A stretch of DNA of 64,000 nucleotides, from NCBI RefSeq assembly GCF_905187505.1, contig NZ_CAJJIC010000001.1, forward strand, positions 1-64,000, given 5' to 3'. The stretch comes from an uncultured Mailhella sp. (GTDB taxonomy: Bacteria; Desulfobacterota; Desulfovibrionia; Desulfovibrionales; Desulfovibrionaceae). The notes beneath the pieces are model-generated. The model saw only the letters and a program-made list of their open reading frames with translations. It was not told the DNA's origin and did no database searches. Positions 38,587 to 49,041 of this stretch are shown piece by piece. Each line of letters starts with the position of its first letter. Position 1 is the stretch's first letter. Made by a program: the position numbers and the translations under genes.

Positions 38587-39768
38587 ATGAAGATAACCAG
38601 TGTCGACGTCATACTCATGGACATGCATCCTGCGGACAATCCCGGCTGGGCTCCCGTGCTCTGCCGCGTCTACACCGATGCCGGCATCTACGGCGACGGC
38701 GAGGCCGCGCTTGCCTACGGCAACGCGCACAGGGCCGCATTCGGCATGATTCAGGACTTTGCCAGAAGTATTCTCGGCATGGACCCGCTTGAAAACGAAG
38801 TCATCTGGGAAAAGCTCTACAAGTCCTCGTTTTGGGGACAGAACGGCGGTCCCGTGGTCTTTTCCGGCATATCGGCCCTCGATATTGCGCTGTGGGACAT
38901 CAAGGGCAAACACTTCAACGTGCCCGTCTACACGCTTCTGGGCGGCAAAATGCGCGACAGTCTCAGATGCTACGCCTCGCAGCTCCAGTTCGGCTGGGAT
39001 GACAGAAAGACTCCCGCAATCACCGTGGAAGACTACGCATCCAATGCCATGAAGGCCGTGCGCGAAGGCTACGACGCCATCAAGATAGACTTCTTCACCT
39101 TTGCCGAGGACGGACATCGTCTGAAGGCCGAGGAGACGACCCGCATTCTCACGCCGAAGAACTACGACATGATAAAGCGCCGTCTCTCGGCCGTGCGCGA
39201 GGCCGTGGGCGAAGGTGTGGACATCATCATGGAAAACCATTCCTACATCGACGCGCAGGGCGCGGTTCAGCTCGGCCGTCTTGCGGAAGAATACGGCGTG
39301 CTCTACTTTGAGGAACCCTGCACTCCCACGCCCAAAATGAACAAGTTCGTGGCCGACCGCGTGTCCGTACCCATCAGTCAGGGCGAACGCATCTACACCC
39401 GCTGGGGCTACGCGCCCTATTTTGAAGACGGATCCATTCAGCTCATCCAGCCCGACATCGGCAACTGCGGCGGCATAACGGAAACCAAAAAGGTCTGTGA
39501 CCTCGCCCATATCTACGACGTGGGCGTGCAGGCGCACGTGTGCGCCTCCCCGCTCTCCACTGCAGCGGCACTGCATCTGGAAGCGGCCATTCCCAACTTC
39601 ACCATTCACGAACAGCACGTCTACTGCCGCTACGACTACAACCGAAGGCTCTGCATTCACGACTATCAGCCGGAAAACGGACGCTTCTCCATTCCCGACC
39701 TCCCGGGACTGGGAAACGAACTTTCCGAATACTGCTTTGCGCACGGCGAAGTCGTCACGGTACGCTGA
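38587..39768 (+). CDS. Enolase-superfamily protein (mandelate racemase group, probable acid-sugar dehydratase)
   Basis: 393 residues, capping domain plus TIM barrel. Putative Mg ligands are Glu216, Glu242 (YFEEP) and Glu267 (SQGER), spaced 26 and 25 like mandelate racemase; the first is Glu where Asp is usual. A His317-Asp290 dyad (QAHVCAS, QPDIGN) matches the racemase/dehydratase general base. Lys166-x-Asp168 replaces KxK, and His218 in MENH is placed like the acid catalyst of galactonate dehydratase. This points to dehydration of a hydroxy- or sugar-acid rather than racemisation. Start at 38587 has TTGGAGG 8 nt upstream. Last gene of the block, 23 nt after the permease. Confidence 0.82.
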   Translation: MKITSVDVILMDMHPADNPGWAPVLCRVYTDAGIYGDGEAALAYGNAHRAAFGMIQDFARSILGMDPLENEVIWEKLYKSSFWGQNGGPVVFSGISALDIALWDIKGKHFNVPVYTLLGGKMRDSLRCYASQLQFGWDDRKTPAITVEDYASNAMKAVREGYDAIKIDFFTFAEDGHRLKAEETTRILTPKNYDMIKRRLSAVREAVGEGVDIIMENHSYIDAQGAVQLGRLAEEYGVLYFEEPCTPTPKMNKFVADRVSVPISQGERIYTRWGYAPYFEDGSIQLIQPDIGNCGGITETKKVCDLAHIYDVGVQAHVCASPLSTAAALHLEAAIPNFTIHEQHVYCRYDYNRRLCIHDYQPENGRFSIPDLPGLGNELSEYCFAHGEVVTVR

Positions 39769-39814
39769 CCGCAAATCGCCGCGGCTCGCACGTCTCGTGC
39801 GCGCCGCTTCCTCT

Positions 39815-39860
39815 GAGCGCCACAGGGAGCCCTGAATTTCCGGGGCTCCCTGTGGCGCTC
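39815..39860 (+). terminator. Strong terminator hairpin after the enolase-superfamily gene
   Basis: A perfect 18-bp inverted repeat (39815-39832 / 39843-39860) with a 10-nt loop, 46 nt past the stop codon, followed by a weak pyrimidine tract. A second, imperfect 12-bp hairpin (39781-39807) lies just before it. Together they mark the end of the yedF-enolase block. Confidence 0.75.
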
Positions 39861-40286
39861 TTCCCTGAAGGCGCGAGCGCTGAAAAACTGTCGAGGCAGT
39901 AACGGCCACGGTCTCCGGCGCTGCCCAAGGCATTTTCCGTCATGCTTTCTCCTGCCCATCATCTCTTCCAGGAAGCAAAGGCGCGGTTCTTTACGGCCGG
40001 TTCGTTTTTGCGTTCTCATCCAGCGCCGTTTCTCCGGTCCGCCTTCTCCTCTCCCTTGCAAGTCATCAGGCGAACAGGTATGAAAAAAAGGAACGGTCTG
40101 ACGTTTCCGCTTCAAAGCCGGACATTCCCGAAATCCCGCATTTCGGGGATCAGCCGTCCGGGCCTTTGGAAAAACCGTTTTTCCGCGCCCGGAAGGCGAC
40201 GGCCGTTCCAGCCTCCGCCGGAACAGCGAACGCGGGATCGGTCATCCGTTCTGCGATCAGCCTTTACTGTTGCCACGGAGAAAAAT
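39861..40286. other. Intergenic before tsaC
   Basis: About 425 nt without a recognised gene. A short hairpin (8-bp stem, 40127-40134 / 40140-40147) sits about 140 nt before tsaC. No consensus promoter found. Confidence 0.35.
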
Positions 40287-40943
40287 GTGACCCTTTCCCT
40301 TCAGGAAGCGGCCCGTCGCATAAAAGACGGAGGCCTGCTCCTTTATCCCACGGAAACCTTTTTCGGCATAGGATGCCGGGCCGACGACGATGCCGCCGTG
40401 CACCGCGTGTTCCGATGCAAAAAGCGTTCTCTTTCCATGCCGCTGCCCGTCATTCTGGACGACGAAAGCCAGCTTGACCTTGTGGCCGTCCCCGGAAGCG
40501 ACCTTACCGGAGACATCGCCGCTCTTGCCCGCTTCTGGCCCGGGCCTCTCACCCTGCTTCTGCCCGCAAAGGATGATCTTCCCGAGGCGCTCACCGGAGG
40601 TACCGGCAAAATCGCCGCACGGGTAAGCTCTCATCCCGCGGCCCGGGCTCTGGCCGGGCGCTGCGGCTTCCCCATCGTTTCGAGCAGCGCCAACATCAGC
40701 GGCAGAGCGGCCGTCACCCGCGCATCCGAGCTCGATCCGGAACTTCTTCAGTCTCTCGATCCTTCCACCGACGGCATTCTCGACGAGCCTCCCGCTCCCG
40801 GCGGCGGAGAAGCCAGCACCATCGTGGAACCTCTGGGGGAACGCCGCCTGCGCCTTCTGCGCGAAGGCGCCCTGCCCCTCTCCACCCTCGAACAGGCCGG
40901 GTTCACCATTCTGACTTCATCAGCTTCCGAGGTTCACGCATGA
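40287..40943 (+). CDS. tsaC: Threonylcarbamoyl-AMP synthase (TsaC/YrdC/Sua5 family)
   Basis: Forms the threonylcarbamoyl-AMP used for t6A37 modification of ANN-decoding tRNAs. YrdC-domain motifs are YPTETFFGIGC, KKRSLSMPLPV, FWPGPLTLLLP and PIVSSSANISG. I start at GTG 40287, with GGAG 6 nt upstream, giving 218 residues. The frame extends more than 100 codons upstream without homology. Overlaps the Nudix gene by 4 nt (ATGA). Confidence 0.93.
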   Translation: MTLSLQEAARRIKDGGLLLYPTETFFGIGCRADDDAAVHRVFRCKKRSLSMPLPVILDDESQLDLVAVPGSDLTGDIAALARFWPGPLTLLLPAKDDLPEALTGGTGKIAARVSSHPAARALAGRCGFPIVSSSANISGRAAVTRASELDPELLQSLDPSTDGILDEPPAPGGGEASTIVEPLGERRLRLLREGALPLSTLEQAGFTILTSSASEVHA

Positions 40944-41461
40944 ATCATCCCCGTTACTGCCCCTCCTGCGGCACGCTCGTGGTCCGCTACAGCAACCCCC
41001 TGCCCACCGCCGACGTCGTCATTCATGACGATGCGCGCGGCATCGTTCTCGTCCGGCGCAAAAATCCGCCTCTCGGCATGGCGCTGCCCGGCGGCTTCAT
41101 TGAGGAAGGCGAAAGCGCCGAACACGCCGCCGTCCGCGAGATGAAGGAAGAAACCGGCCTCGACGTCACGCTGGAGGGCGTTCTCGGCGTGTACTCCTGG
41201 CCGCTGCGCGACATGCGCTGTCACACGCTCACCACGGTGTTCGTGGGCCGCAGCGAACACCCCGAAAATCTGCTTGCCGGCGACGATGCCGCCGACGCGG
41301 CCTTCTATCCTCTGGACGCGCTGCCCGAGCCGCTCTGCTTCGATCACGCCCGCATCATCGCCCATTTCCGGGACTGGAAGGAAGGACGGAGGCCTCTTCT
41401 GCCCTGCGCCGAAGATCCCTCCCTCGAATACGGCGACATTCCCTACACCCGTCCCTTCTAG
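40940..41461 (+). CDS. Nudix hydrolase
   Basis: 173 residues. A full Nudix box runs from GGFIEEGE to REMKEETGL, so the Mg-dependent diphosphate hydrolase site is intact. An N-terminal CPSCG knuckle is present, but only one Cys pair, unlike full NADH pyrophosphatases. Probably hydrolyses a nucleoside diphosphate derivative (ADP-ribose type or housecleaning). Translationally coupled to tsaC. Confidence 0.88.
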   Translation: MNHPRYCPSCGTLVVRYSNPLPTADVVIHDDARGIVLVRRKNPPLGMALPGGFIEEGESAEHAAVREMKEETGLDVTLEGVLGVYSWPLRDMRCHTLTTVFVGRSEHPENLLAGDDAADAAFYPLDALPEPLCFDHARIIAHFRDWKEGRRPLLPCAEDPSLEYGDIPYTRPF

Positions 41462-41475
41462 CCTTCGGAGAAATC

Positions 41476-41898
41476 ATGTTTCACTACGGCCGCACCCCGA
41501 GCGACGAACAGGACGTCTGGATCAAGGAGCATTTCCGCAGCCGCACCGCCGGAGCGGAATTCATGCTGCCCTGGACCATCGACACCTGGTTCAGTACCGT
41601 GAGCGCGCTGAAATCGCTCTTCACCGCCGCGGAGCTGAAAACCATCATCGACGCGCACAAGAACATCGTCATCGACACCTCGCACCTCAGGCTCACGCAT
41701 CTGCTCATCCACGTCATGGAGCACTGCGACAGAAAGGAGCTCTACCAGAAGCACGGCAGCAGCCCGCGCAATCTGGAAACGAAGTTCCGCCATCTCGACG
41801 ATGCGCAGGCCTCCGTGCTCATACTCTGGGCCTCTTCCTTCTGGCGCGGGCAGACCTGTTCCGCCCAGGCCATGGAAAAGTACATCGCCCCGAAATAA
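41476..41898 (+). CDS. Hypothetical protein, 140 residues
   Basis: Not recognised. The gene looks real: GGAG 6 nt before the ATG, 14 nt after the Nudix stop, and codon use like its neighbours. The product is soluble, mostly helical, with no signal peptide or membrane segment. Aromatic-rich motifs (MLPWTIDTWFSTVSALKSLF and ILWASSFWRG) and several His residues stand out. It may be a lineage-specific protein. Confidence 0.6.
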   Translation: MFHYGRTPSDEQDVWIKEHFRSRTAGAEFMLPWTIDTWFSTVSALKSLFTAAELKTIIDAHKNIVIDTSHLRLTHLLIHVMEHCDRKELYQKHGSSPRNLETKFRHLDDAQASVLILWASSFWRGQTCSAQAMEKYIAPK

Positions 41899-42001
41899 TT
41901 TCAGGACGCCTCCGGGCGCCACGATGCCCCTCACCCCTCATGCCGGCCGCGGGCAGATGCCGCGGCCCGGCTTTTCCCCGAACCCCGTCCAAGGACTTGC
42001 C

Positions 42002-43243
42002 ATGGCCGACTACGCCCGCAACCGAATGTTCTTTGCATCGAGCACCACCCTCATGCTCGTGGTGGCAGCCTACATGTCGTTCAGCCTGTTATGGCACGAC
42101 CCCGTCCCCATGGGCTGGCGAATACCGCTCACCGTTCTGCTCTTCCTTGTTTCCCAGACCATCACGGGCATGCGCGTGCTCATCACGTGGCGGCCGGACC
42201 TGCCGTTTTCGCTCATCCGGGCCGGGGGCTTCATCTCCTCGTCGTTCATGGTGCTCTCGTGGATCGTCCTTCTGCGCGACGCGCTGCTGGCCCTCACCTT
42301 TGCCGTCTCCCTTTTCGTGCCGCAGATCGAAGGCGTGAAGGACGGCATGTTCTCCGTGCTTCTTTCTCCGGCTGCGGAATGGTCCATGTTCGGCGCAAGT
42401 CTTGTTGCGGCGGCCTTCGGCATGGCCCGGGCCCTGGTCGTGCCCTCCGTGAAAAGAGTCGACGTTCCCCTGCAGGGACTTCCGAAGGATCTGGAAGGTC
42501 TGACCATCGCCCATCTGAGCGATCTGCACATCGGTTCCACCTTCACCGGGGCGTGGCTGGAAGAAGTGGTGCGCCGCACCAACGAACTCAACCCCGACTT
42601 CACGCTCATCACCGGAGACCTCGCCGACGGCCGGCCCGAACGCATAGGCAGCCTTCTGCGGCCCATCACCGAACTGCGCGCCCGTTTCGACGTCATCATC
42701 AGCGTGGGCAATCACGACTACTACTCAGGGCTTCGCCGATGGGTGGAAACCTGGCGGAGCTGGGGCATGACGGTACTGCTCAACGAGCATCGGACATATG
42801 AGGTGAACGGCAGAAACGTGGTCATCGCCGCCGTCACCGACCCCTGCGCCGTGCTCTTCCGCAGTCTCGACGAATCCATGGGCGCGCCCGATCCCCGCAA
42901 GGCGCTGGAAGGCGCGGGAGAAGGACTGAAAGTGCTCATGTCGCACCGCCCCGGACACGCGGAGCAGAACGCCGCCTTCGGCTGTCATCTCCAGCTTTCC
43001 GGGCATACGCACGGCGGACAGTTCTTCTTTCTTTTCCCCCTCGTATCGCGACTGAACGGCGGGTTCCGCTCAGGCCTTTACAAGGCCGGTTCCATGCCTC
43101 TCTACGTCAGTCCCGGCACGGGCATGTGGGGATACGTGCCCATGCGTCTCGGCGTGGGCGCGGAGATCACGCTGCTCACCCTGCGCCGCGCCGAGCCCGT
43201 CGTGCCGCAGAAGCCCACCTACAGAGGCAGGATAGGCGCCTGA
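42002..43243 (+). CDS. Membrane-anchored calcineurin-like metallophosphoesterase
   Basis: 413 residues. The N-terminal 150 residues hold about four hydrophobic helices; the C-terminal part is a metallophosphoesterase with the full set of dinuclear metal motifs: SDLHIG, TGDLADG, GNHDYYS, MSHRPGHAE and SGHTHGGQ. Similar to the YkuE/YaeI group, some of which act on lipid or UDP-linked phosphates at the membrane; the substrate here is unknown. Start at 42002 with AAGGA upstream. Ends at a bidirectional terminator. Confidence 0.88.
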   Translation: MADYARNRMFFASSTTLMLVVAAYMSFSLLWHDPVPMGWRIPLTVLLFLVSQTITGMRVLITWRPDLPFSLIRAGGFISSSFMVLSWIVLLRDALLALTFAVSLFVPQIEGVKDGMFSVLLSPAAEWSMFGASLVAAAFGMARALVVPSVKRVDVPLQGLPKDLEGLTIAHLSDLHIGSTFTGAWLEEVVRRTNELNPDFTLITGDLADGRPERIGSLLRPITELRARFDVIISVGNHDYYSGLRRWVETWRSWGMTVLLNEHRTYEVNGRNVVIAAVTDPCAVLFRSLDESMGAPDPRKALEGAGEGLKVLMSHRPGHAEQNAAFGCHLQLSGHTHGGQFFFLFPLVSRLNGGFRSGLYKAGSMPLYVSPGTGMWGYVPMRLGVGAEITLLTLRRAEPVVPQKPTYRGRIGA

Positions 43244-43315
43244 CCCGCAAGAACGCTTCCCGCATCCCAGCGCGGCATGAAAAGCAGGAAGGAATTCCTC
43301 CCGGCTTGAAACACA

Positions 43316-43346
43316 AACGAGGCAGCCCGACGGGCTGCCTCGTTTT
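43316..43346. terminator. Bidirectional terminator between the phosphoesterase gene and ettA
   Basis: A perfect 13-bp stem (43316-43328 / 43332-43344) with a 3-nt loop, T-rich on the plus side and A-rich before the stem, between two convergent genes. Should work for both. Confidence 0.88.
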
Positions 43347-43396
43347 CTGTTCAGAAAAAGGAACGAAGGTCGCTTCTTCCCCCTGTGAAGCCGGGC

Positions 43397-45082
<1,686 letters not shown>

Positions 45083-45356
45083 AGCAGTTCCATGAAGTTT
45101 TTAGTCGCCCGTCAAGCCGAGCAACAGAATAATAGAACTCTTATCTTCTCAGAAGCCGGACAACTTGTCCAGCAATAAAAGCGTACGCCTTCTGCCTCTT
45201 CAGAGAGACGGACGTAGGGGCCTTCCATGCGAACCGGCCGGAAGTCAGGTCCGCCGTCCTCCCGACGTTTCCGCACGCCCCGTGCCGCCTGAGGTCGCAC
45301 CTTACGCATCATCCGCGCCGAACGCCCCGTCGAAGGCCTGAAAACGCTCCCGGGGA
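45083..45356. other. Divergent intergenic ettA / greA
   Basis: No gene recognised. It contains a 13-nt perfect palindrome (45157-45169, GGACAA/TTGTCC around a central C) about 75 nt before ettA, a possible operator. I found no consensus promoter for ettA. Confidence 0.3.
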
Positions 45357-45385
45357 TTGACTTCGCTCTCCGGCAGGCCTATATT
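45357..45385 (+). promoter_or_regulatory. Promoter of greA
   Basis: TTGACT (45357-45362), 17-nt spacer, TATATT (45380-45385): close to the sigma-70 consensus. It gives a leader of about 100 nt. Confidence 0.7.
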
Positions 45386-45492
45386 GCAAAGAAAGCATTT
45401 CCTGATGCCCCGCTTCTTTGGAAGTGACGACCTCTCTTTCAAGAAGTTGGGCCTCTTTTTTTGCATATCACTTTTGTTTGAAGGTACCTGCC

Positions 45493-45972
45493 ATGAGCAC
45501 GCCTATTTCCGTACAGGGCTACAAGAAGCTGGAAAAAGAACTCGCAGAGCTCAAGAAAGAGCGTCCCATCGTCATTCAGGCCATCAAGGAAGCCCGCGAA
45601 GAGGGCGACCTCAAGGAAAATGCCGGTTACGACGCTGCCCGTGAGCGCCAGGGATTTCTGGAAGCCCGCATCAACTACATCGAGTCCCAGCTTCCTCAGT
45701 ACACTGTCATCGACCTTGACACGCTCCACAGCGACAAGGTCATCTTTGGCGCTACCGTGCATGTGGTCGACGTGGACACCGACGAGGAACGCCAGTTCAC
45801 CTTGCTTGGCCCCGACGAAGCCGACTTCGCCAAGGGCTCCATATCCATCAACTCTCCTGTGGGACGCGCCCTCCTCGGTCATGAGGTCGGCGACGAAGTC
45901 ACCATCGACATTCCCCGCGGCCGCGTGACCTACGAAATCACCGAGATCGAATTCCACGGCGTGCGCGACTAG
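45493..45972 (+). CDS. greA: Transcription elongation factor GreA
   Basis: Stimulates transcript cleavage by backtracked RNA polymerase. The N-terminal coiled coil (GYKKLEKELAELKKERP...EAREEGDLKENAGYDAA) carries the acidic tip residues (EEGDLKENAEY-like motif), and the C-terminal FKBP-like domain has GPDEADFAKGSISINSPVGRALLGHEVGDEV. Start at 45493 gives 159 residues, the normal size. Has its own promoter and terminator. Confidence 0.97.
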   Translation: MSTPISVQGYKKLEKELAELKKERPIVIQAIKEAREEGDLKENAGYDAARERQGFLEARINYIESQLPQYTVIDLDTLHSDKVIFGATVHVVDVDTDEERQFTLLGPDEADFAKGSISINSPVGRALLGHEVGDEVTIDIPRGRVTYEITEIEFHGVRD

Positions 45973-45993
45973 GCGCCTGCGCCCGGCATTCCG

Positions 45994-46025
45994 AAAGGCC
46001 TCCGCTGCGCGGAGGCCTTTTCTTT
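45994..46025 (+). terminator. Terminator after greA
   Basis: 12-bp perfect stem (45994-46005 / 46009-46020) with a 3-nt loop, followed by a T-rich tract to 46025. Strong intrinsic terminator 21 nt past the stop codon. Confidence 0.92.
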
Positions 46026-46270
46026 TCCCGCGTTTGCGCGATGAAAAGCGCTTATGCGCTCTGCCGCGCGTTCCGCAGGACAAGGGCGCAGAAGCCTGCC
46101 CGGGCCGCCCTTCGCAAGATGCCGCACGAAGGTTCTGGCCTGCCGTCCCTGAAACGCTCTCTTTCTTCGTCGTCGCTCCCCGGGCCATGACAAAAGCCCC
46201 GCAAAACTCTTCCTGCCGGAAAAGCTCTGCGGAGCCCGTATGCCGGAAACGTCGTCCCGTGACGCAATCG

Positions 46271-47992
46271 TCAGACCAGCTTCCAGTCTCTTATGCGCAC
46301 GTCCACGCTGGCCGCGCCGTTATACATGTCTATGCCGGGGCTGTAGGCAAGCAGAATGCGCCTGCCCTCAAGGTCGGCCGGAAACTGCTCGGCCTGCCTC
46401 CATGCCTTGGCCTGAAGCGTGATGCCGCAGCTTTCGTCGGCAAGTTCCAGAAGCACGTGATTCTTCTGCGGCCCGAAAATCTTGCGCCTTTTCACAAGCA
46501 GCGGCGGGGACTGGAACACAGGCTCGGGATTGCCCACGCCGAAAGGCTGCATCATCTCAAGTTCCTTGAGAAAAATAAAATTCGTCGCCGCCTTGAAATC
46601 AAGATTTCCGTCAATCATCTGCACGGCGGGCACGGGCGCGTCGCCAAGGGTCTCGCGCACCACGCTCACGAAGCGGGAGCGAAACGATTCCAGATTTTCC
46701 GGCCGCACGCGCACGCCGGCGGCCATGCGGTGTCCGCCGTAGGAAAGCAGTTCTCCCGCGCAGCGGGCAAGTCCCGCATGCAGGTCGAATCCGCTGATGG
46801 AGCGTCCCGAGCCCTTCAGCGTGTCGCCGTCGGCACACAGCACGAGCGCAGGCTTGTGGTACTTCTCCACCAGACGCGAAGCCACAATGCCTATGACTCC
46901 CTGATTCCAGTCCCGTCCCGCAATGACCAGCGCAGGATCGTTCAGCGCGGCTTCGGCCTGCACCATGGCCTCTTCGGTAATGCGCTCCTCTTCCTGACGG
47001 CGCTGCGTGTTGTAGCCGTCCAGCGTGCGAGCAAGATCCGCCGCGCTGTCGCAATCCCCGGCGCACAGAAGCGCCAGCGCCGTTTCCGCCGACGCCACGC
47101 GCCCGGCGGCATTGATGCGCGGGGCAAGGCTGAAGATGACCTGTCCCGCACCGAGACTGGCAAGCGGCGCGAATCCGCTCACCGCCTTGAGCTCGGAAAT
47201 GCCGGGACGCTTCGCTTCGGCAATGACGAGCAGGCCGTTCTTCACCAGAATGCGGTTCTGTCCTTCCAGATCCACAAGATCGGCCAGCGTACCAAGCGCC
47301 ACGAGATCCAGCGTGCGGCGCATGTCCATGCGCGGCGAGCCCGCCTCGGCGAGGCGTGCGTTGAGCTCGGCCATGAGAAAGAACGTGACGCCCACGCCCG
47401 CAAGGGAAGCGCAGGGACATTCCGCCAGCCTGGGATTGCACAATGCGGTCGCTTGCGGCAACGTTTCCGGCGGCAGATGATGGTCGGTGACCACCACGTC
47501 CATGCCGAGCTCTCTGGCCCTCGCGATGGCCGCCGCGTCGGAAATGCCGCAGTCCACGGTAAGCAGCATGGACGCGCCCGCTTCCGCAAGCGCCTCCACG
47601 CCCTTCGCGTTCATGCCGTAGCCTTCCTCCCGTCTGTCGGGCAAATGCCACAGCGCGTCGTAGCCGTGATGTCGCAGCACCTGAAGAGCAAGAGCCGTGC
47701 TCGTCACGCCGTCGGCGTCATAGTCGCCCCATATGGCAAGCTTTTTCCCGGCCAGCAGACCTTCCGCCAGTACGGAGGCTGCCTTTGCCATGCCCGGCCA
47801 CAATGAAGGCCTGGCCAGATGACGAAGACCGGGAGAAAGATATTCCGCCAGCTCTTCCGGACTCTCCAGACCGCGCAGCCAGAGAATTTCGGCCAGGCGG
47901 GAAGAAATGCCGCAGCGCTCGGCCGCGTCGTGGAAGGAATCCGGGACGGCTCTGCCGTCCCTGCGGGTGCGGAATATCCAGTTCTTGCTCAT
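46271..47992 (-). CDS. recJ: Single-stranded-DNA-specific exonuclease RecJ
   Basis: 5'-3' ssDNA exonuclease in RecF-pathway repair and mismatch repair. DHH phosphoesterase motifs are complete: IWGDYDADGVTST, LLTVDCGIS, VTDHHLPPE and, in the DHHA1 domain, YGGHRMAAGVRV; an OB-fold-like C-terminal part follows. 573 residues is normal. Separated from gmk by 142 nt. Confidence 0.96.
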   Translation of the reverse strand: MSKNWIFRTRRDGRAVPDSFHDAAERCGISSRLAEILWLRGLESPEELAEYLSPGLRHLARPSLWPGMAKAASVLAEGLLAGKKLAIWGDYDADGVTSTALALQVLRHHGYDALWHLPDRREEGYGMNAKGVEALAEAGASMLLTVDCGISDAAAIARARELGMDVVVTDHHLPPETLPQATALCNPRLAECPCASLAGVGVTFFLMAELNARLAEAGSPRMDMRRTLDLVALGTLADLVDLEGQNRILVKNGLLVIAEAKRPGISELKAVSGFAPLASLGAGQVIFSLAPRINAAGRVASAETALALLCAGDCDSAADLARTLDGYNTQRRQEEERITEEAMVQAEAALNDPALVIAGRDWNQGVIGIVASRLVEKYHKPALVLCADGDTLKGSGRSISGFDLHAGLARCAGELLSYGGHRMAAGVRVRPENLESFRSRFVSVVRETLGDAPVPAVQMIDGNLDFKAATNFIFLKELEMMQPFGVGNPEPVFQSPPLLVKRRKIFGPQKNHVLLELADESCGITLQAKAWRQAEQFPADLEGRRILLAYSPGIDMYNGAASVDVRIRDWKLV

Positions 47993-48134
47993 AGTCCGTC
48001 CATGTCGGGTGTCGTCGTCTTTTGCCGAGCTCTCCCGTCGTCAGGGTTGAAGGGGCGCAGCGTGAAACGCCGCAAACGGCTCTTTCGCTCTTCTGCGTCG
48101 AAGCGTCATTCCCATGACGCCGGGCAGGAAAAGA

Positions 48135-48755
48135 CTAACCTCCGCAGATGCTCCGGGCAAGCTGGGGCTTGAGCGAAGGCTGAAGCGTGGAGGCCAGATA
48201 GAAGGAACGCAGCTGATCATAGGCACGGTCAAGGTCGTCGTTCACGATGATGGCGTCGAACCAGTGGCTGCTCATGATCTCGGTGCGCGCGTTGGAAAGA
48301 CGGACACGAATGGCCTCCTCGCTGTCGGTGCCGCGGCCGCGCAGCCGCCTCTCGAGCTCCTCCATGGACGGAGGCAGAATGAACACGAAGCGTGCTTCCG
48401 GCAGGGAAAGGGAAAGCTGCGCCGCGCCCTGAACGTCGATGTCGAAAAGCATGTCCCTGCCGAGCGCCAGTCTGTCGAGCACGGGCTGAAGGGGCGTGCC
48501 GTAGAAATTGCCGTGAACCTCGGCCCATTCGGCAAAATATCCCTGCCCGCGCCGCTGCACGAAGGTCTCACGATCGAGAAAAATGTAATCCACGCCGTCC
48601 TTCTCGGTGCCGCGGGGGGCCCTGGTCGTGCAGGAAATGGAAAACTCCAGAGGGAATTCCGCGGTCAGCCTGCTCACCAGCGTCGTCTTGCCCGCACCGG
48701 ATGGCGCGCAGATGACGAAGGGAAGGCCGCGGCGCGGACCGAAATCATTGCTCAT
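48135..48755 (-). CDS. gmk: Guanylate kinase
   Basis: Phosphorylates GMP to GDP with ATP. The P-loop [10 protein letters not shown], the GMP-binding [17 protein letters not shown] stretch and 206-residue size are typical. The start overlaps the end of the RemA-like gene by 4 nt. The yicC-remA-gmk order is a widely conserved trio. Confidence 0.97.
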   Translation of the reverse strand: MSNDFGPRRGLPFVICAPSGAGKTTLVSRLTAEFPLEFSISCTTRAPRGTEKDGVDYIFLDRETFVQRRGQGYFAEWAEVHGNFYGTPLQPVLDRLALGRDMLFDIDVQGAAQLSLSLPEARFVFILPPSMEELERRLRGRGTDSEEAIRVRLSNARTEIMSSHWFDAIIVNDDLDRAYDQLRSFYLASTLQPSLKPQLARSICGG

Positions 48756-49039
48756 ATATCATCCTCGTCTTCTTCGTCGGAGCCGTCGGCCCCGCCCTGC
48801 GAGGCGAAGCGCTGGCCCAGCGTGTCCGCAGAAATGGCGGACAGTATGACATGGTTGGAGTCGGTGACCAGAATGGCCCGCGTCTTGCGTCCCTGCGAAA
48901 CGTCCACAAGACGGCCCTCCGCGCGGGCGTCGTCGCGAAGACGCCGCATGGGAGAGGAGAGCGGGTTCACTATGGCCACCACGCGAGAGGCCAGCACGTA
49001 GTTGCCGAACCCCACGTTGACAAGCTGCTGCCTTGCCAT
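48752..49039 (-). CDS. RemA-like (DUF370) regulator
   Basis: 95-residue protein of the DUF370/RemA family, beginning [18 protein letters not shown] with [12 protein letters not shown], the conserved DNA-contacting region known from Bacillus RemA, which activates matrix genes. The C-terminus is very acidic. Start at 49039 is favoured by GGAG 7 nt upstream. In delta-proteobacteria the family sits between yicC and gmk; its targets there are unknown. Confidence 0.85.
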   Translation of the reverse strand: MARQQLVNVGFGNYVLASRVVAIVNPLSSPMRRLRDDARAEGRLVDVSQGRKTRAILVTDSNHVILSAISADTLGQRFASQGGADGSDEEDEDDI

Positions 49040-49041
49040 GA

